Positions 1-11,876 of a DNA stretch of 64,000 nucleotides are shown here, piece by piece. Positions within the stretch are counted from its first letter, which is position 1. Each line of letters starts with the position of its first letter. Source of the DNA: Deroplatys truncata (lineage: Eukaryota > Arthropoda > Insecta > Mantodea > Mantidae); the NCBI GenBank assembly GCA_030765065.1, contig CM060977.1, forward strand, positions 162,263,052 to 162,327,051. The letters run 5' to 3'. Under the pieces are notes generated by a model. It worked only from the letters and a program-made list of their open reading frames with translations. It ran no database searches and had not been told where the DNA came from. Made by a program: the position numbers and the translations under genes.

Positions 1-181
1 CTGCTATCCTGCTGGAAATTATTTGAAACTTGCTGTAGGTATCTGCTTTGAGGTAAAGAATCAGTGAATAGACTATTAAACTTCTTTCTGCAGATCCTCG
101 CTCAGACTACATCCTGGACGTTATTTTTTTTTACATATTGATGTATACTTTAGACAAATGTTATCCTACTGAAGTGCGAAT

Positions 182-1181
182 TTATAAACTCAACGAATGT
201 AACTCTAAATGAAGCTTTGAAAGGATAGCTGAATTATTTCTACAAACCTTAATAGGAAGAAAAGACAATTTACATGTCTTAAACTTGCCGGCTGGTACTA
301 CTCCATGATATACCATTTGAAACTTCCCAGGCATTTCCTCCAACTGTTGGCTTGTTAGGGTTGAATATCTTGTCGGGAGAAACACTTGCTTATTCTCTAA
401 AAGTGCAACGACTCTAGCACCGTATCGAGTATCAATTTTTCTTAAGGATTTTATATTATAAGGCTCCTCTGGCTGAAGATCTTGTAGTCTTTGAACGGCT
501 GGGTAAATGCTACCCTCAGCCAATGTGTTAAGTTGAGATGTCAAACTTTCTGCATTAGGAAGAGAAAAAAACATATTCTTTATTAGAGAATGTGTTGCAT
601 AACAAAAATTTCATTTATTTGAAAGTTACAAACTTATTAACTTTTTTCTGAAAATGATAATATGTGTAAATATAATTGAGGTTCTGATTCACTAATGAAG
701 TTCATTAAGTACTGTATTTTTCAATTTAAATGTTTTAATATAATGTAGATATTTACTTTGCTAGAGCGAATGATTCGCGCAACAGACTTTTTGTAATATT
801 CTAAAGCAAAAACGTTAATAAGGTATTCAAATAATTGTATTTTCTCCAAAAAGGAATATAATTCACTCTGTGAAATCCTGTATTTAAATATCTGGAATAA
901 TAATTACTCAACAAGGTGAATACTTAACTAAATTGTTCCCATTTTGAGAATTCGCGCAGTTAGCTATTAAATGTAGAATAAGCTTGCCTAAAATGAATAC
1001 TTAACTAAACTGTTCACATTTCAGAAAATTCACTTGTCTAGCTATTAACTTTTAGAATGCTCAGCTATTCGCATATAAATGCCATGCATTAAAAACAAGA
1101 ACGCGAATATAAGTTAAATGTACAGAGTAATAATTTAACTTTTAAAGTAAATGAAGTGTTTTGTTACAACTTACCAGACAT
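182..1181 (-). CDS. Small two-exon gene, left copy (124 aa, unknown function)
   Basis: This is the mirror copy of the gene at 59665-60661. Coding exon 1 is only 7 nt (1175-1181, ATGTCTG, followed by a GTAAGT donor). Exon 2 is 182-549, after a pyrimidine-rich acceptor ending TAATGCAG. The spliced product has the same 124-residue length as the right copy and begins MSESLTSQLNTLAEG. The central block, residues 40-64, has a K-I-D-T-R-Y-G motif followed by V-F-L-P-T-R-Y. I associate that pattern with short uncharacterised arthropod proteins that may have an OB-like beta fold, but this is recollection and not a search result. There is no signal peptide or membrane segment. The promoter lies directly upstream. 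The reading frame and both splice signals are kept in both arms, which suggests either recent duplication or selection. Confidence 0.75.
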
Positions 1182-1252
1182 GATGTTCGTTGAAATTTCA
1201 CTTTGAAAGAGAAAAGTTTGCAGAGATCTTAGCTCGCTGTGTTGTCACAATA

Positions 1253-1286
1253 CAGTGAAATCGCTGGGGAAGCTACTGCTTTTATA
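1253..1286 (-). promoter_or_regulatory. TATA/Inr core promoter of the left two-exon gene
   Basis: On the minus strand a TATAAAAG box (1279-1286) lies 30 nt before the A of a TTCACTG initiator (1253-1259). The ATG of exon 1 follows about 75 nt downstream. The spacing is typical of an arthropod TATA-Inr promoter, and the right arm has the same arrangement. Confidence 0.6.
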
Positions 1287-1799
1287 TCGCTTCGCCTGAT
1301 AAAAATCTGAAGGGGTGAGAGGTGTGACGTTATATAATACAGCAATTTTGATTGGCTACTCCAAAAATTCGAGAAGGAGAGGGAAATGCTAGCCTCGCAC
1401 AGGGACATTTCGTAAGCAAGTCTAAACCCGTTATGGGGGAAACCATCGCTCACGCCAGCGTTCCTTAAGGGGAATGCTTCTGCGTATGACGCTAGGAAAT
1501 AAAAAATATATTTTATTTTTTACATTTACCGCTAAAAATTCATTGTTAATTATTGTTACATTACCAAATTAATCACAGAGCGAAAATAATGTATTGTTTC
1601 TGTAGATATAATTTTCCTCGAACCAGCAACCTTTCGATTGTGAATAGACACGTTACAGATGTTTAAAGAACGTCTGATGCTATGTGATGGCTTTATAATT
1701 CTATTCTCTATGCATTACCACGGGAAAAAACGAATAGCGAGTTACCGCTTGAGAAAAGTTAAAAGTATTTGAAAATTTAAACCAATATCAAAAAATCTG

Positions 1800-3300
1800 A
1801 TGTGATACACTCACATGGCTTTCTCTACTCTTGTACAAACTATTTTTACAAGCACTTATTCCCTATATGCTTCATGTTAATCGAGATATCGAGATGTCAA
1901 TGTTATTGGTAATTTTCATGACGATACAATGTGAATATGATAGGTTTTAAGCGATAGTCAAATATTTTAACGCTGGTTGCTATGTGGTGCATTCCATTCT
2001 CTTTGCATATCGAGGACATAAAACAAGAATAATGAATTTGAGAAAAAGTATAAGTATTGGAAAATTTTAAGGGAATAACAAGCAATATCTCGAAAAACGA
2101 TTTACTCAACAACAAGAATGTATATGTTATAAATTATGTATTTTAACGCGATCTCCATTTTTTGTGTAGTAAAATTTTGTCTATCTCTTATGGTTTATCA
2201 GTTTTGCAAAAGTCGTTCAGAATGAAGAATACTTTGGAGACATTCCCAGAAAAAACCCGCCTCCGAAATAAAGTCCACTTCCTGAAAATAATAACAATAT
2301 TAATAATAATATAGAATGTGTAAAAAGAACTTCGTAAAATATTGAAAAAATTCTTACCGTTCGGTGCTTGCTGCATGTATGGGGCAGGGCCCCCACCCTG
2401 CTGATTTGGTGCCAGGAAGGTCTGGAAGCCTGGAGGTGGCGGTGCAGCGGTCGCGAAGCCTGCTGGTACAACGCTCGCGAAGCCTGATGCTACCGGTGCA
2501 GCGGTCGCATGTTGACCGATACCGCCTCCGAAATAAAGTCCATTTCCTGGAAAAAATAAATAAATAATAATAGTATAGCATGTTTAAGTACAGAGTTCTA
2601 AAGAATCTACACTCTATACGTGAAAAAAAAATACATGTTTTAAACACCCTCGTGAAAAATACATAGCATTCTGGGAGACCGAAAGAGTTATGTGACTGCA
2701 TATGGGTGAGAAACTCCCCTTAAATATATCCTTTTCTCCTTATATAATCCAGAACTCTATGCTGTCGGAGGCATGCCTTTGTGTGCCAGAATCGACATTG
2801 TATGTCTACTATCATGTAATTTTTTAGTTACAAATCCTCAAACAACCGTCTGTAAATTCTCACCTTACGAGTGTTGCTGCATGTACGGATGGCAGAGCCG
2901 TCTCCATGATGATTTGGTACCAGGAAGGTTTGGAAGCCTGGCGCTGCCTGTGCAGCGCTCGATGGATGGTCGATACCAAAATAAAGTCCACTTCCTGGAA
3001 ATAATAATACAAATAATAATAAAGAATATGAACAAGAAGTTAATATGAATTGTTACATTACTTATTTAAAAACTCTGAAGAATGCTTACCATTCGGGTGT
3101 TCGGGTGTCTGAATCATTACGGTATTTGATGAGCGATCCTGCAGCCTGCGGCCCAGAAAATTCGAGATATACAATTCATTTCTCATTACAATATCTTAAA
3201 CATTTAATATTTTATTCAATATCGTTAGATTACTTGAAATGAATTTGTGTGTGTGTATTAAGTTTATATTAACATGCTGGAATATTCGAAAAAATATCTC
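1800..3300 (-). mobile_element. MITE-like repeat (family C), left-arm copy, split by an insert
   Basis: This is a copy of the 0.8-kb repeat seen most completely at 17850-18705. One end is the shared terminus with TGATGTG and ACTTTCTCTACT (about 1799-1835). The middle is interrupted by an 898-bp insert (2254-3151), and the distal part near 3160-3300 is diverged. Uninterrupted copies elsewhere read straight through GAATTTTCTGGGAAT, so the interruption is secondary. No coding capacity is seen. Confidence 0.6.
2254..3151 (-). other. Insert of exon-like blocks (Gly/Pro-rich, GLYFG motif), left copy
   Basis: Mirror copy of 57704-58591. The insert splits a family C repeat and is flanked by the 9-bp direct repeat CCCAGAAAA (2245-2253 and 3152-3160). 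Inside are blocks that look like tandemly duplicated exons. Each starts after a TTTCCAG-type acceptor with a sequence encoding G-S/N-G-L-Y-F-G, runs through a Pro/Gly/Ala-rich stretch, and ends at a GTAAG or GTGAG donor. The reading frame differs between blocks and arms, so a working protein is doubtful. The source gene is not recognised. Confidence 0.45.
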
Positions 3301-3399
3301 TCGAATGGACGGGGTATTTAAAATCGTTCTCGTCCTATGTTTACTAAGCCCAATCTTTTTAAAATGGAATAAATTAAGAGTAACGAGGATTGTTTAGGC

Positions 3400-5560
3400 A
3401 AGGCTCCATATTTCATTATTTAGAATTAAACAAATGCTATTAGTCGTAATAATCATACACATACGACAGCAAGCAAATGCGCGAGTCAATTCATATACAA
3501 TTAATTAATAAAAAAATATTTAATTGTTTTCATCGATCAGCGAGAGCCTTATTTTAATAACGTATGTAATATCTATCATTCTGAATACTTTTTATTCTTC
3601 ATATTACTCTCGCCAAATCATATTTCTTTGTTTAACATTCCGAAAAAAAATCAGTTTAATTTTTTGATATCATGTTTGCATTTCTTGTACGCGAGTATTT
3701 AAATAATGACAAAGATACAATCGAATGTTTAAGTACAGAATCTATACAGTATACGTTTAATTGAAAACTTAAATCATTAATATTCTTCATGTAGAATTAT
3801 ATTAATTATCGGAAAACATTTTTTGTGGTAAGCTTAAAACATGTCTAGACAGGTTTTTCCGCTGTGTATGATGGAATTTCTGTACCGGGGAAGCCATTAA
3901 GATCTTTTTGTGTCGCTAAAAGTTATTTATCCCCGAGGGCCTGTGGTTTTTCAGAGCACTTTGGATGTTTAATCAACTGGAAAACGGGTGTCATTGTTCA
4001 CTAAGAGCTCTATACAAGACCTTGTTTTTACATTCTTCTGACGAAAATTAATGGTGTGGAAGAGTTTTGCCCTTGTCTGCTAATGGGTCTACATATGCAT
4101 TCTTCAGGGGTGTACACCATATTTCTTTCAGGCAGTGTACGCCAGTGAATAATTCGTTGAATTTCTCAAAGTTCGCTACGTCTTTAGAAAGAACATTTAA
4201 AACGAATATAAAATTTATATTTGTAGTCTTCGTGCGTGTTACTTACAGGTACGCCTGTTTTGAATTGTAATTATTACTTCTCTCGTGCGAGAAGAGACAT
4301 AGAGGGCTTTTATTTTTAACGTCAGTTGAAGCGTACTCCTATGTGCTGGATACCCCTAGCCATTAAGAGCAGGTAGTGGGGAAAACCCACGCGTCCTGGT
4401 TTAACCGCCTCTCATGATGGACGGGGCATTGCTGTCACATTGCGTCTTGTTTTTTCGTAAAGGGTTCTCGTGTTAACGTCTCATACAAGCTATTTGCAAT
4501 TTCGCTTTAAGTTGCTTTTTAATTCATCTAAGCAATGTAATATTTTTTATAAACCCGCAATTCAAAAGAAGAATTAAACACACGTTATTAGCCGTAATAG
4601 TTATATACGCATAATATTCTCGCATATACGATAACGAACAGTTGCGTTCGATTCAATTACATTAATCAATAAAAAAAAACTTAATTGTTTTTAATCGATA
4701 GACTGCGTCGTTTCATTAGAAGTGAGATATTCATGGTAGATGAATAATTGGGTGAGATATCTCTAGGCGCGCGAGTCAATTACATTAATTATAAAAAATA
4801 TTTAATTGTTTTCATCGATCAGCGAGAGTCTTATTTATTTTTTATTTATTTCATAATCAATTCCCCCGGAGCCAGCATGAACGCACCTCGCATGTTAATT
4901 CGGCTTTATTTTTTTTTCCGGAATCATATTTCGCAGAATTATATAGAGTTAAGATGGCCGTCTTGCACCCATAATGAGTTTAAATATGGTGAATTCACAA
5001 CTTTCGGGTATGGCCACCAGGGGCGCTGTGGGGGAACACTCGTTGGAGTTTCACTCGTATTACCACTTGGCGCGCTAGTGTAGCTGGCGAACTGAAACGC
5101 TAGTGGAGGGGATGCGGAAGTCGACTTGCCAGTCCAAATATCGAGAGTTAGTCATTCCAGCGAAACGTCTCGCAGTGGAAGGTTGCGGTCGGTGTTCCAC
5201 CTCAATTATCACGCGATAACGAGTGTTACGTCAAGTCTGTCCTTTCATCTATGTGTTGTAATATTCTTATAAATCCAAAATATATTTTCCCTCAAAAGTA
5301 GAATTAAATAAATGTTATTACTCGTAATAATTATACACATGCTACCACACATATACGATAACGAACAGTTGCGCGCGAGTCAATTAATCATTCAAAAATA
5401 CTTAAATGTATTCATCAACCGACTAGCCGCGTTTCATTGCAATAGTAGTAATATAAGGGGGGTTTAGGACCATGTGCGCGCGAATTCAATCAAAAATACT
5501 TAATTGCTCGAAGAACCGCGTTTAATTGCATTAGTAGTAATATGATGGGCATTCTTTTTT
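3400..5560. repeat. Cluster of diverged AT-rich repeat units in the outer left arm
   Basis: At least four diverged copies of a motif are present near 3430-3570, 4580-4720, 4760-4840 and 5310-5450, with a shorter one near 5480-5550. The motif runs: TTATTA-CGTAATAAT, ATACGATAACGAACAGTTG, GCGCGAGTCAATTA, AATACTTAATTGTTTTCATCGATC and CGTTTCATTG. They look like decayed tandem or dispersed copies. No gene is supported here. The intervening 4860-5250 segment is also unassigned. Confidence 0.5.
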
Positions 5561-5579
5561 CAATAACACACATTACCTA

Positions 5580-6071
5580 ATTGATTGACACAATTATGTA
5601 CTCAAACGATTTGCCGATGTGCGGCAGGCATCGAGAATCGCATTCCCACACCGCCAACGTCACGCACCGAGAACCCTCACATATAACCCCTCACCCCGAG
5701 CGGCACATCCCCTACCCCAAGCCAATCACACGGCAGGGATTTAGACAAGTCACAATGAGGGGGCGGGAATGTAGTCACCGTATAGGAACAATACACACTC
5801 CCCCCACCTATCCACAGGGAACCAACCAGAACACAAAGGGGAGGGAGGACACGCGTATGGGGGAGGGAGGGGGGCGGGTCACCGGCACGTGACCACAGGG
5901 GGAGGGGGGAGGACCTGCCGGCACAGACCCTGTCGGCATTAAGTAAGCCCCCAAAGGAAGGGGGCGGGGCTAGCGGCACGCGCTACCAGGCGGCATCTAA
6001 GCCCTCAAAGGGAGGGGGCGGGGCTAGCGGCATAGATCAAAGAACCTTATCAGATGGCGGCAAATCCTTTG
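5580..6071. promoter_or_regulatory. GC-rich, GC-box-bearing inner end of the outer left arm
   Basis: The composition changes sharply to G-rich. Two GGGGGCGGGGCTAGCGGCA boxes (5960-5978 and 6016-6034) resemble Sp1/KLF GC boxes. A CAGATGGCGGCAAAT motif at the very edge resembles a YY1 site. The same boxes occur, inverted, at 54794-55030. This may be a promoter-type CpG region, but no transcript is identifiable. Open frames here are compositional shadows. Confidence 0.35.
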
Positions 6072-6156
6072 AGGGCCAGAGTCGCTATTATATTTCTACT
6101 GCCCGGCCCGAATGAATCGGACCTGGCATATATAAATAACGATTAAACCAACTCAC

Positions 6157-6203
6157 CTGTGCAGTAGTATTCTGGAAGTCGTAGTAGTGATTTGCAGCAG
6201 AAT
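6157..6203 (-). other. Candidate 47-nt exon just outside the outer left arm
   Basis: On the minus strand the segment is bounded by an ATTTTAG acceptor and a strong ACAG|GTGAGT donor. It can be read as SAANHYYDFQNTTAQ. Transcription in this direction would run into the duplicated arm. A similar strong donor sits just outside the right arm (54773). This is sequence-signal evidence only. Confidence 0.3.
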
Positions 6204-7485
6204 CTAAAATGTCCACAACCACAATGGAGGTTATGGTTTGTTGAGGAAGATGAGTGATGTATTATATATTGATTCTTTCTTCTTTTTGGCGTGGAAGTTA
6301 AGCTTTATATGCCAGATGGAAGGACATACATAGTATGTTTAGATGCACTATGAGTTGCCTTAGCGCCAGAATAGCGCAAATAACACGAAAAATAGTACAA
6401 CTTACTTTGGATGTATTTGCACTATCCATGGCCTACCAAATCATTCGTAGTTTATGTGTACATAATTTCCCTTCAGCGTGCTTTAAATAGCCCGTGTACT
6501 GTTAAGTTGATAGGGAATTTACGCCTTAAAGCTGCTGAACATTTGTTTCAGCATTTTTATTTATTTATGTTTCTTTTTTTTTTTTTTTTGCAAGTATGGA
6601 GATTTCATCAAATTCGTTTGAGATTTTCAGCATAAGGTTTTGAAAAATCATGATGCTTTTATCGTCCTTAAAATAATTCTTGGTTATAGATTTATTTTTA
6701 AAAGTATTTGTATTTTTGTTAAAAATGGAATGAACAACGTTATAATTTTATGGAAAAGTACAGCTTCCATATAAAATAATGCGTAATTTTGAAGAAAGGA
6801 TTTTTAATAACCGATCTTTATATTTGTAATTTAAATTTGTCATTGTTTCCATGTGTGGTCTGTTTCCAAAATATTCCATTTATTAAAAAGTTGTACCTCA
6901 AAGAGTTTAAAGAAACATTGAAATTAAATTTAAACACCTCTTATATGTATCACACATAAATCAATTATATAAGAATTATGGTAAAGTCATATAAATTATA
7001 TTAAATTATATAAGATATTACAAAAACATTGAATTGAAATGTTAATATGCCCATAATATCTGCAATATATAAATAAAACATACAATTATATAAAATTATA
7101 CAAAAATGATAGAAAATACTGAAGTTAAACTTAAACACCTGCTATATGCACCATGCATAAGTAATTTATATAAATTTCAATTAAATTCACTCTAAATTGT
7201 GTGACTTAGAATCTTCAATGGAGGATTTCCTTAAGTGTGAGCTTAGGAATTTATCCCTTTTCGTTTCTGAATTATGCTCACACCCATCTTTTCCACACGC
7301 ATGTATACACGGAAACTTTTCTAATCCTTTCTTTTTTACGGGTGTGTTCATGAAACCTTGAAACGTGTAATTCCAATGAAATCCTCATATTGAATACAAT
7401 ACTTTCTTACTTATCGGAAGTAAGAAGTAAGGAAAGTAAAAATTAAGTAATTTATTTATTTTATAGCATATAAATGGCCTATTTA
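6204..7485. other. AT-rich stretch without recognisable gene
   Basis: Mostly A/T-rich, with a T-run near 6570-6590 and many ATATAA/TTATAT words between 6900 and 7160. I see no coding region, repeat copy or structured RNA. Confidence 0.6.
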
Positions 7486-7494
7486 TCGAAGTAA

Positions 7495-7500
7495 TTTATT
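7495..7500 (-). terminator. Poly(A) signal of the minus-strand gene
   Basis: AATAAA on the minus strand about 85 nt beyond the stop codon at 7586, suitably placed to end the gene whose last exon is 7586-8175. Confidence 0.5.
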
Positions 7501-7585
7501 TTCTAAACCTTCTTGTACGTGGGAAGCAACATATACATTTACGAAAGCTGCTTCTCACAAAAATTTACTTTCAGTTCTTCTAACC

Positions 7586-10500
7586 TCAGCGTCTGGATTT
7601 CTGGAGCGGAATAGCACTTCTTGATACACGACGGTATCTTGGTTGGGAGGTAGGATATGTTTTTGATACTGTCCTAACACCTGTTTGACTTGGAGCTTGA
7701 GGACGGGGAATTTTGCTTGTGGGTCCTGGAACTGCAATGGATGCGGATAGAATACTGCTTTCCTCAGAAGGTTCTACCCTTAACCTTTCTTCAAGCTCAG
7801 CCACCTGCTCTTCAATTTCACTACTTGTAAATTGCTGCTGCGATCTCCGGAATTGTCTTATAAACTCTTCAATGGAAGGCGTTTTCTTAAATTGTCCGAA
7901 TTTTTCTTCACTACTGACTTGATTAGTAATTAATGCGTTAGGACTACTAGTCATTGCTTCGTTGGAGATATGCGAGTCTCTACGGGTCAAGCCCTGAAGA
8001 GCCTGCAGGTTAACAGAATAGTCGCTGTGCCGTTCATCTCTGTCAGGCACATCGCTCAACCTGACAGGTAATTCATGAAATGATGGCGGTGTAAATTGTG
8101 AGGATCCGCGTTGAACAGGCACTGTCCCGAAATCAGAATGACTTCCAACTTGGTATACTTCAGTAGTAATCCTTTCTAAACAAAAATATCGGTTCGTTAA
8201 AGAGTGCAACATATGAAGGCAGAGCAACATTACCGCACTGAAACTTTAAAACACTGTTTACATAGCCATTACAATAACGCGAACATTTTACTAGCAAATA
8301 TGATCTGCAAGTTACATGAAAACAATCATTGTGCTTTTAGTGTTGCGCCGCTACCTCGTCATTCGAAATGTAGCTACTATATTTTCACATCCTTTCGATG
8401 GATTTACCATTATTATTTTTTTTATTCGCGGAAGCACGGATCTGGAGAGGGTATCCGACAAACTTGCCACAAGGTGGTGGAATGTCCCACTAGGATTTTT
8501 TGCACAATAATCACGATGGGCTGTAATTGCCTAAATTTATTTGACAAAACTTAAAGAGCATAATAAACTGTATAGAGTGTACACTCGCTGCAACTCTAAG
8601 TTACAAGATTGATCCAATCAATAGAATTCCTATATAGTTACACACAATGTTCATTTTTCAACCAGACGTTCTTCCGCAGGCAGATATAACAAGTCTAATG
8701 ACACACTTTGATGCCATTAACGGCGAAATTCCCCACCCACCATACCACCTAGTTCCGCCTACGTGTGCCAAAGTAAATCCCAACATAGCTATCAAAACAT
8801 AAATCAAATTGGCCAGAATTAAAAATGATCTGATGTGCTACACTCACATGACTTTCTCTACTCTTGTACAAACTGTTTTTGCAAACGCTTATTCTCCATA
8901 TGCTTCATGTTAATCGAGATGTTAACCTTATTGCTAATTTTCTTGTAGATGCAAGGGGAATTGCTAGGCTTTAAGCGATAGCCAAACCTTTTGAGAGCTG
9001 GTTGCTATGTGGCACATTCCATTCTCTCTGTATGTTCAGGACATAAAAAATGAATAACGAATTCCCATTTCAGAAAAAGTATTGGAAAATTTAAGGGAAA
9101 ACAAGCAATATCTCGAAAATGGTTCACTCAAGAAAAAAATGTATATGGCATAAATTGTGTATTTTAACGCGATCTGCATTTTTTGTGTAGTAAAATGTTG
9201 TCTATCTCTTATGGTTTACCAGTTATGCAAAAGTCGTTCACAATGAAGAATACTTTTGGAGACATTCCCAGAATATTCGAGATATACATTTCATTTGTCA
9301 TGAAAATATCTTAAGCATATGATATTTTAATCAAAATCGTTGGAGCCATTTTTGAGAAAATTAAAATTTTCGAAAAATGTTCCATGTAAAGTGTAATCTG
9401 GGGTGAGGGGATTTTCTTGAAAACCTTCGTGTCGCATCTCTGGAAGATACTGAACCTAAATACCAAGTTTGGTGTTTATCCGACTGTTCGTTTCTGAGTT
9501 ATGCTGTTCACAGACACACACACACGGACATGTTTCCAAAAATGCTTTTTTTTTATTCAGGAGGCTCGAATTTTTGGGTGGAATACATACTTCTCCTACT
9601 TACTATACGTAGTAGAGAAAGTAAAAATATAAATTCTAAAAACACCCCCAAAAATCAAATAAGAAAACGGGCAAGTTTATCCCGAACAATTAACCAATTC
9701 AACAATTCATTTCCATGAAGATGTGGCCAAGCAAGTTAAGACTTTATATAAAAATCACTAGCAAACCGTTGCTTTAGCTCCACTCAAATGTATGTTTACC
9801 AGAGTATTAAAGAAGTTACAAAACATTTCAAGCACGCCCACATTACGAGATCAGTAAGCCAAGCCAAGATAACACAAATAGAGATTTACGCCATATGAAA
9901 AAACTTACCGAGCGACAGTTCAAGTCAGATCACTCCTTAGAACTGATTAGCCGTTCCCGGCTCAAGGGCTTGCATAGGGGAGCCCACTCAAGACATCCAC
10001 AAGAACGAAAACAATTGAATTACAACCCAGCGCCACCAGGAAAGAACTAACAACCTCCAAATGCGGGGGATACGCCGCGAAATCAAGGAAAGCGAAGGGA
10101 AAGAACACACACTATACAGACTCAAGCCATACGTCGGAGCACCCCCCAGCACCAACACTTCTTCTTCAGGGAATCACAACTGGTCAACACCAGTTTAGTT
10201 ACCACTAGGGAGGCGTTAAGACTGCCATCACTCGCACTCACGCCCTCACTAACAGCACATAAAGTTGCACGTGACCAAATGCCTTCAGGCTGTAGCGACG
10301 AGAAATGATGATTATACTGGTTTCGTTAGACGACGAAGAGATGTTTGCTGACTTTATTCTCCTGCTGTTTTTGTTTTGTAGCTCTCCTAGATTATTGTAG
10401 GCAGTATAGCAGCTAGGTTGACCGATGACAGCACAGGAGGAGACGTGCGGAGTGGCGGGTAGACATGATGCACAGCCTCCCTTGCTGGAACAGCCGGTGT

Positions 10501-11876
10501 ACATCCGGATTTTCCGGAAACGGGAAGCAGATTCAGCCAAGATGTGTGCACTCAAGTGGTGATGGATCCTAACTGTGTGTGTGTGTACAGGCCAGGTCAA
10601 ACAGGAACTCTCTCCCCAAAAAAAAACTGCAAAGTAAAGCAAAAAGCGAGAAACGGAGCCAAACGAAAAATGCAAATTACATTCATAAATGTATTAAAAC
10701 AAATTTATGGCACCTCTGTGTGCGTGTGTGTGTAAAACACAAATCAAATTTGTAATGTATAAACACATAACATTTATTAATATAAGAATAACAAGCAAGA
10801 CCGTGACCAAATTCAATGTCTACAGGCAATTCTTGTTAACAGAGCTCCTATGAGGAAGACATTTTTCATCGAAATTGAACTTAGAGATATCACATTGTGC
10901 CATTATTTCTATATTTCTATTTGATTAAAGGTTTTGCGAATTTCTTTCGATACTAATATTACAGTTTGTTTATGACATTACACGGTAGTATGGTTAAAAT
11001 AATGCTCATAATTTTAAAAATAGACTCACAGAATTTAATTTAAATTTTAAAACATTTTTTACCAGCCGTGAAATTGAAATTGAGTTTTATTTATGGACGC
11101 TCTTTAACTACTATGGTCCTTAGCGTCCCATTCTATATTGGGGGTGAAAGACCGGGAATTTTGCTCAGAGGCCTCTTTATCAGGCTTGAGGTTCTTTTAC
11201 GTACCATGCCAAGGATTTTTACGCCGAAAAAATCCATCGCCCTCCGCCGGGTTTGAACCCGCGACCTTGGGAACTAGAGGCTTAGGTACCACTAGTCCAC
11301 GGAGGACGACTACCAGCCGTGTGTTGGAACTAGTAACAAAATTAGATATAATTAAAACTAATACCTTAAATATTCTGTTTGCTTTATCGTGTGTTCACTA
11401 GAATACTTAAGGCTAGGCCTTACTGTACAGTTTATTTTAAACAAGAATCAACTTGTGATAGTTACTGGAGGGCTTTGTTTCCGTGCGGTTTCCATGGCAA
11501 CCTCCCCTCCACTATTGCTCTAGCCAATAAAGGTTCTATCACCCTCCTTTCCCTTCGCCTACAAACTTTAAGGGGTAGCAGTTCCCTGCTATGAGTGAAC
11601 TGTCACAAGTTGCTTCTTGTTTAAATGCTACTGTAATGCTATGATTAAAACTGAAAAGATGCAAGTGTGTTTACCATTTGGGATCTGTGCTAAATGTGCG
11701 TTTTTCCATTTCTGAATGGGTTCATTGGAAGTTGCCATGTAGCAATGTACTCCAAAATTTGGTATTTCTTGTGTAACGGCGTATTCCTTGAAGTCGCCGC
11801 TTACTTCAGAATAATAAGGTGGGTTCACCTCTTTTTTCGCTCTCTGTTTTACCATCCTCTCCATCATTTGAAACAT
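7586..11876 (-). CDS. Probable host gene, last two exons (unknown function)
   Basis: Two exon-like blocks match in phase. The first, 11675-11876, lies between an AAATCACAG acceptor and an AATG|GTAAAC donor. It starts in phase 0, ends in phase 1 and reads MFQMMERMVKQRAKKEVNPP onward. The last, 7586-8175, begins after a TTTTTGTTTAG acceptor in phase 1 and runs about 195 codons to a stop. It contains a glutamate-rich, probably coiled-coil segment (SSEIEEQVAELEERL) and ends in a basic Pro/Ser/Arg tail (KIPRPQAPSQTGVRTVSKTY onward). The 3.5-kb intron between them contains a SINE, a possible LTR-retrotransposon relic and a family C repeat. I do not recognise the protein. Upstream exons may be those at 16223-17506 and 17575-17699. 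No start codon is assigned, so the 5' end is incomplete. Confidence 0.5.
8815..9615 (-). mobile_element. MITE-like repeat (family C), near-complete copy
   Basis: Same family as 17850-18705 in the opposite orientation. It begins with CACTCACATGACTTTCTCTACT and ends with AGTAGAGAAAGT (about 9602-9613), giving short ACTTTCTCTACT terminal inverted repeats. The internal landmarks, including the AACCTTCGTGTCGCATCTC region, are conserved. It lies in an intron of the minus-strand gene. Confidence 0.65.
9620..10015. other. Intronic stretch, nothing recognised
   Basis: No coding, repeat or RNA signal that I can support. Confidence 0.5.
10020..10200 (+). mobile_element. Possible fossil of an LTR retrotransposon pol tail
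   Basis: A short reading stretch includes EGKEHTLYRLKPYV, which resembles the C-terminal tail of Gypsy-type integrases (a run ending in H/Y-x-x-R-L-K-P-Y). No LTR, reverse transcriptase or second terminus could be identified around it. It is broken and very partial. Treat as a fossil fragment at best. Confidence 0.25.
11071..11310 (-). mobile_element. tRNA-derived SINE, full-length copy with 11-bp TSD
   Basis: On the minus strand the element starts with a tRNA-like head (CTCCGTGGACTAGTGG as A-box region, GGTTCAAACCC as a perfect B box). It continues with a body of about 160 nt and ends in an A-rich tail containing AAATAAAACTCAATTTC. It is flanked by an 11-bp direct repeat TACCAGCCGTG (11060-11070 and 11311-11321). 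Related copies are at 15742-16025 and, interrupted, at 19618-20631 plus 52656-52770. Confidence 0.85.

Larger units (their letters stand above)
1..6071. repeat. Outer inverted duplication, left arm (truncated by window start)
   Basis: The whole stretch reads, as reverse complement, like 54794-60839. Base 1 pairs with about 60839, and homology stops abruptly inside the shared motif AAATCCTTTG at 6071/54794. The arms differ by scattered substitutions and small indels, a few percent by eye, so they are not an exact copy. Each arm carries a two-exon gene, a MITE-like repeat with an exon-bearing insert, a cluster of degenerate repeats and a GC-box region. The arm may continue beyond the left edge of the window. 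An inverted segmental duplication is the simplest reading; the long terminal inverted repeat of a larger element is the alternative. Confidence 0.95.

Noticed and set aside
1600-1640. tRNA-like segment GGTTGCTGGTTCGAGG (minus strand; mirror near 59213)
   Set aside because: Only a B-box-like half is visible, with no acceptor stem or A box; it may be an old SINE remnant.
5014-5026. CTCF-like site CCACCAGGGGCGC in the outer arms and a similar CCGCTAGGGGCGC in the element end
   Set aside because: Both lack one G of the usual CCACNAGRKGGC core. Conservation in the mirror copies only reflects the duplication.
10238-10675. 145-codon minus-strand frame
   Set aside because: No splice, promoter or domain support; composition is like the flanking intron sequence.
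11230-11305. tRNA gene
   Set aside because: The A/B-box segment is the head of a SINE with a body, tail and 11-bp target duplication; no complete cloverleaf.
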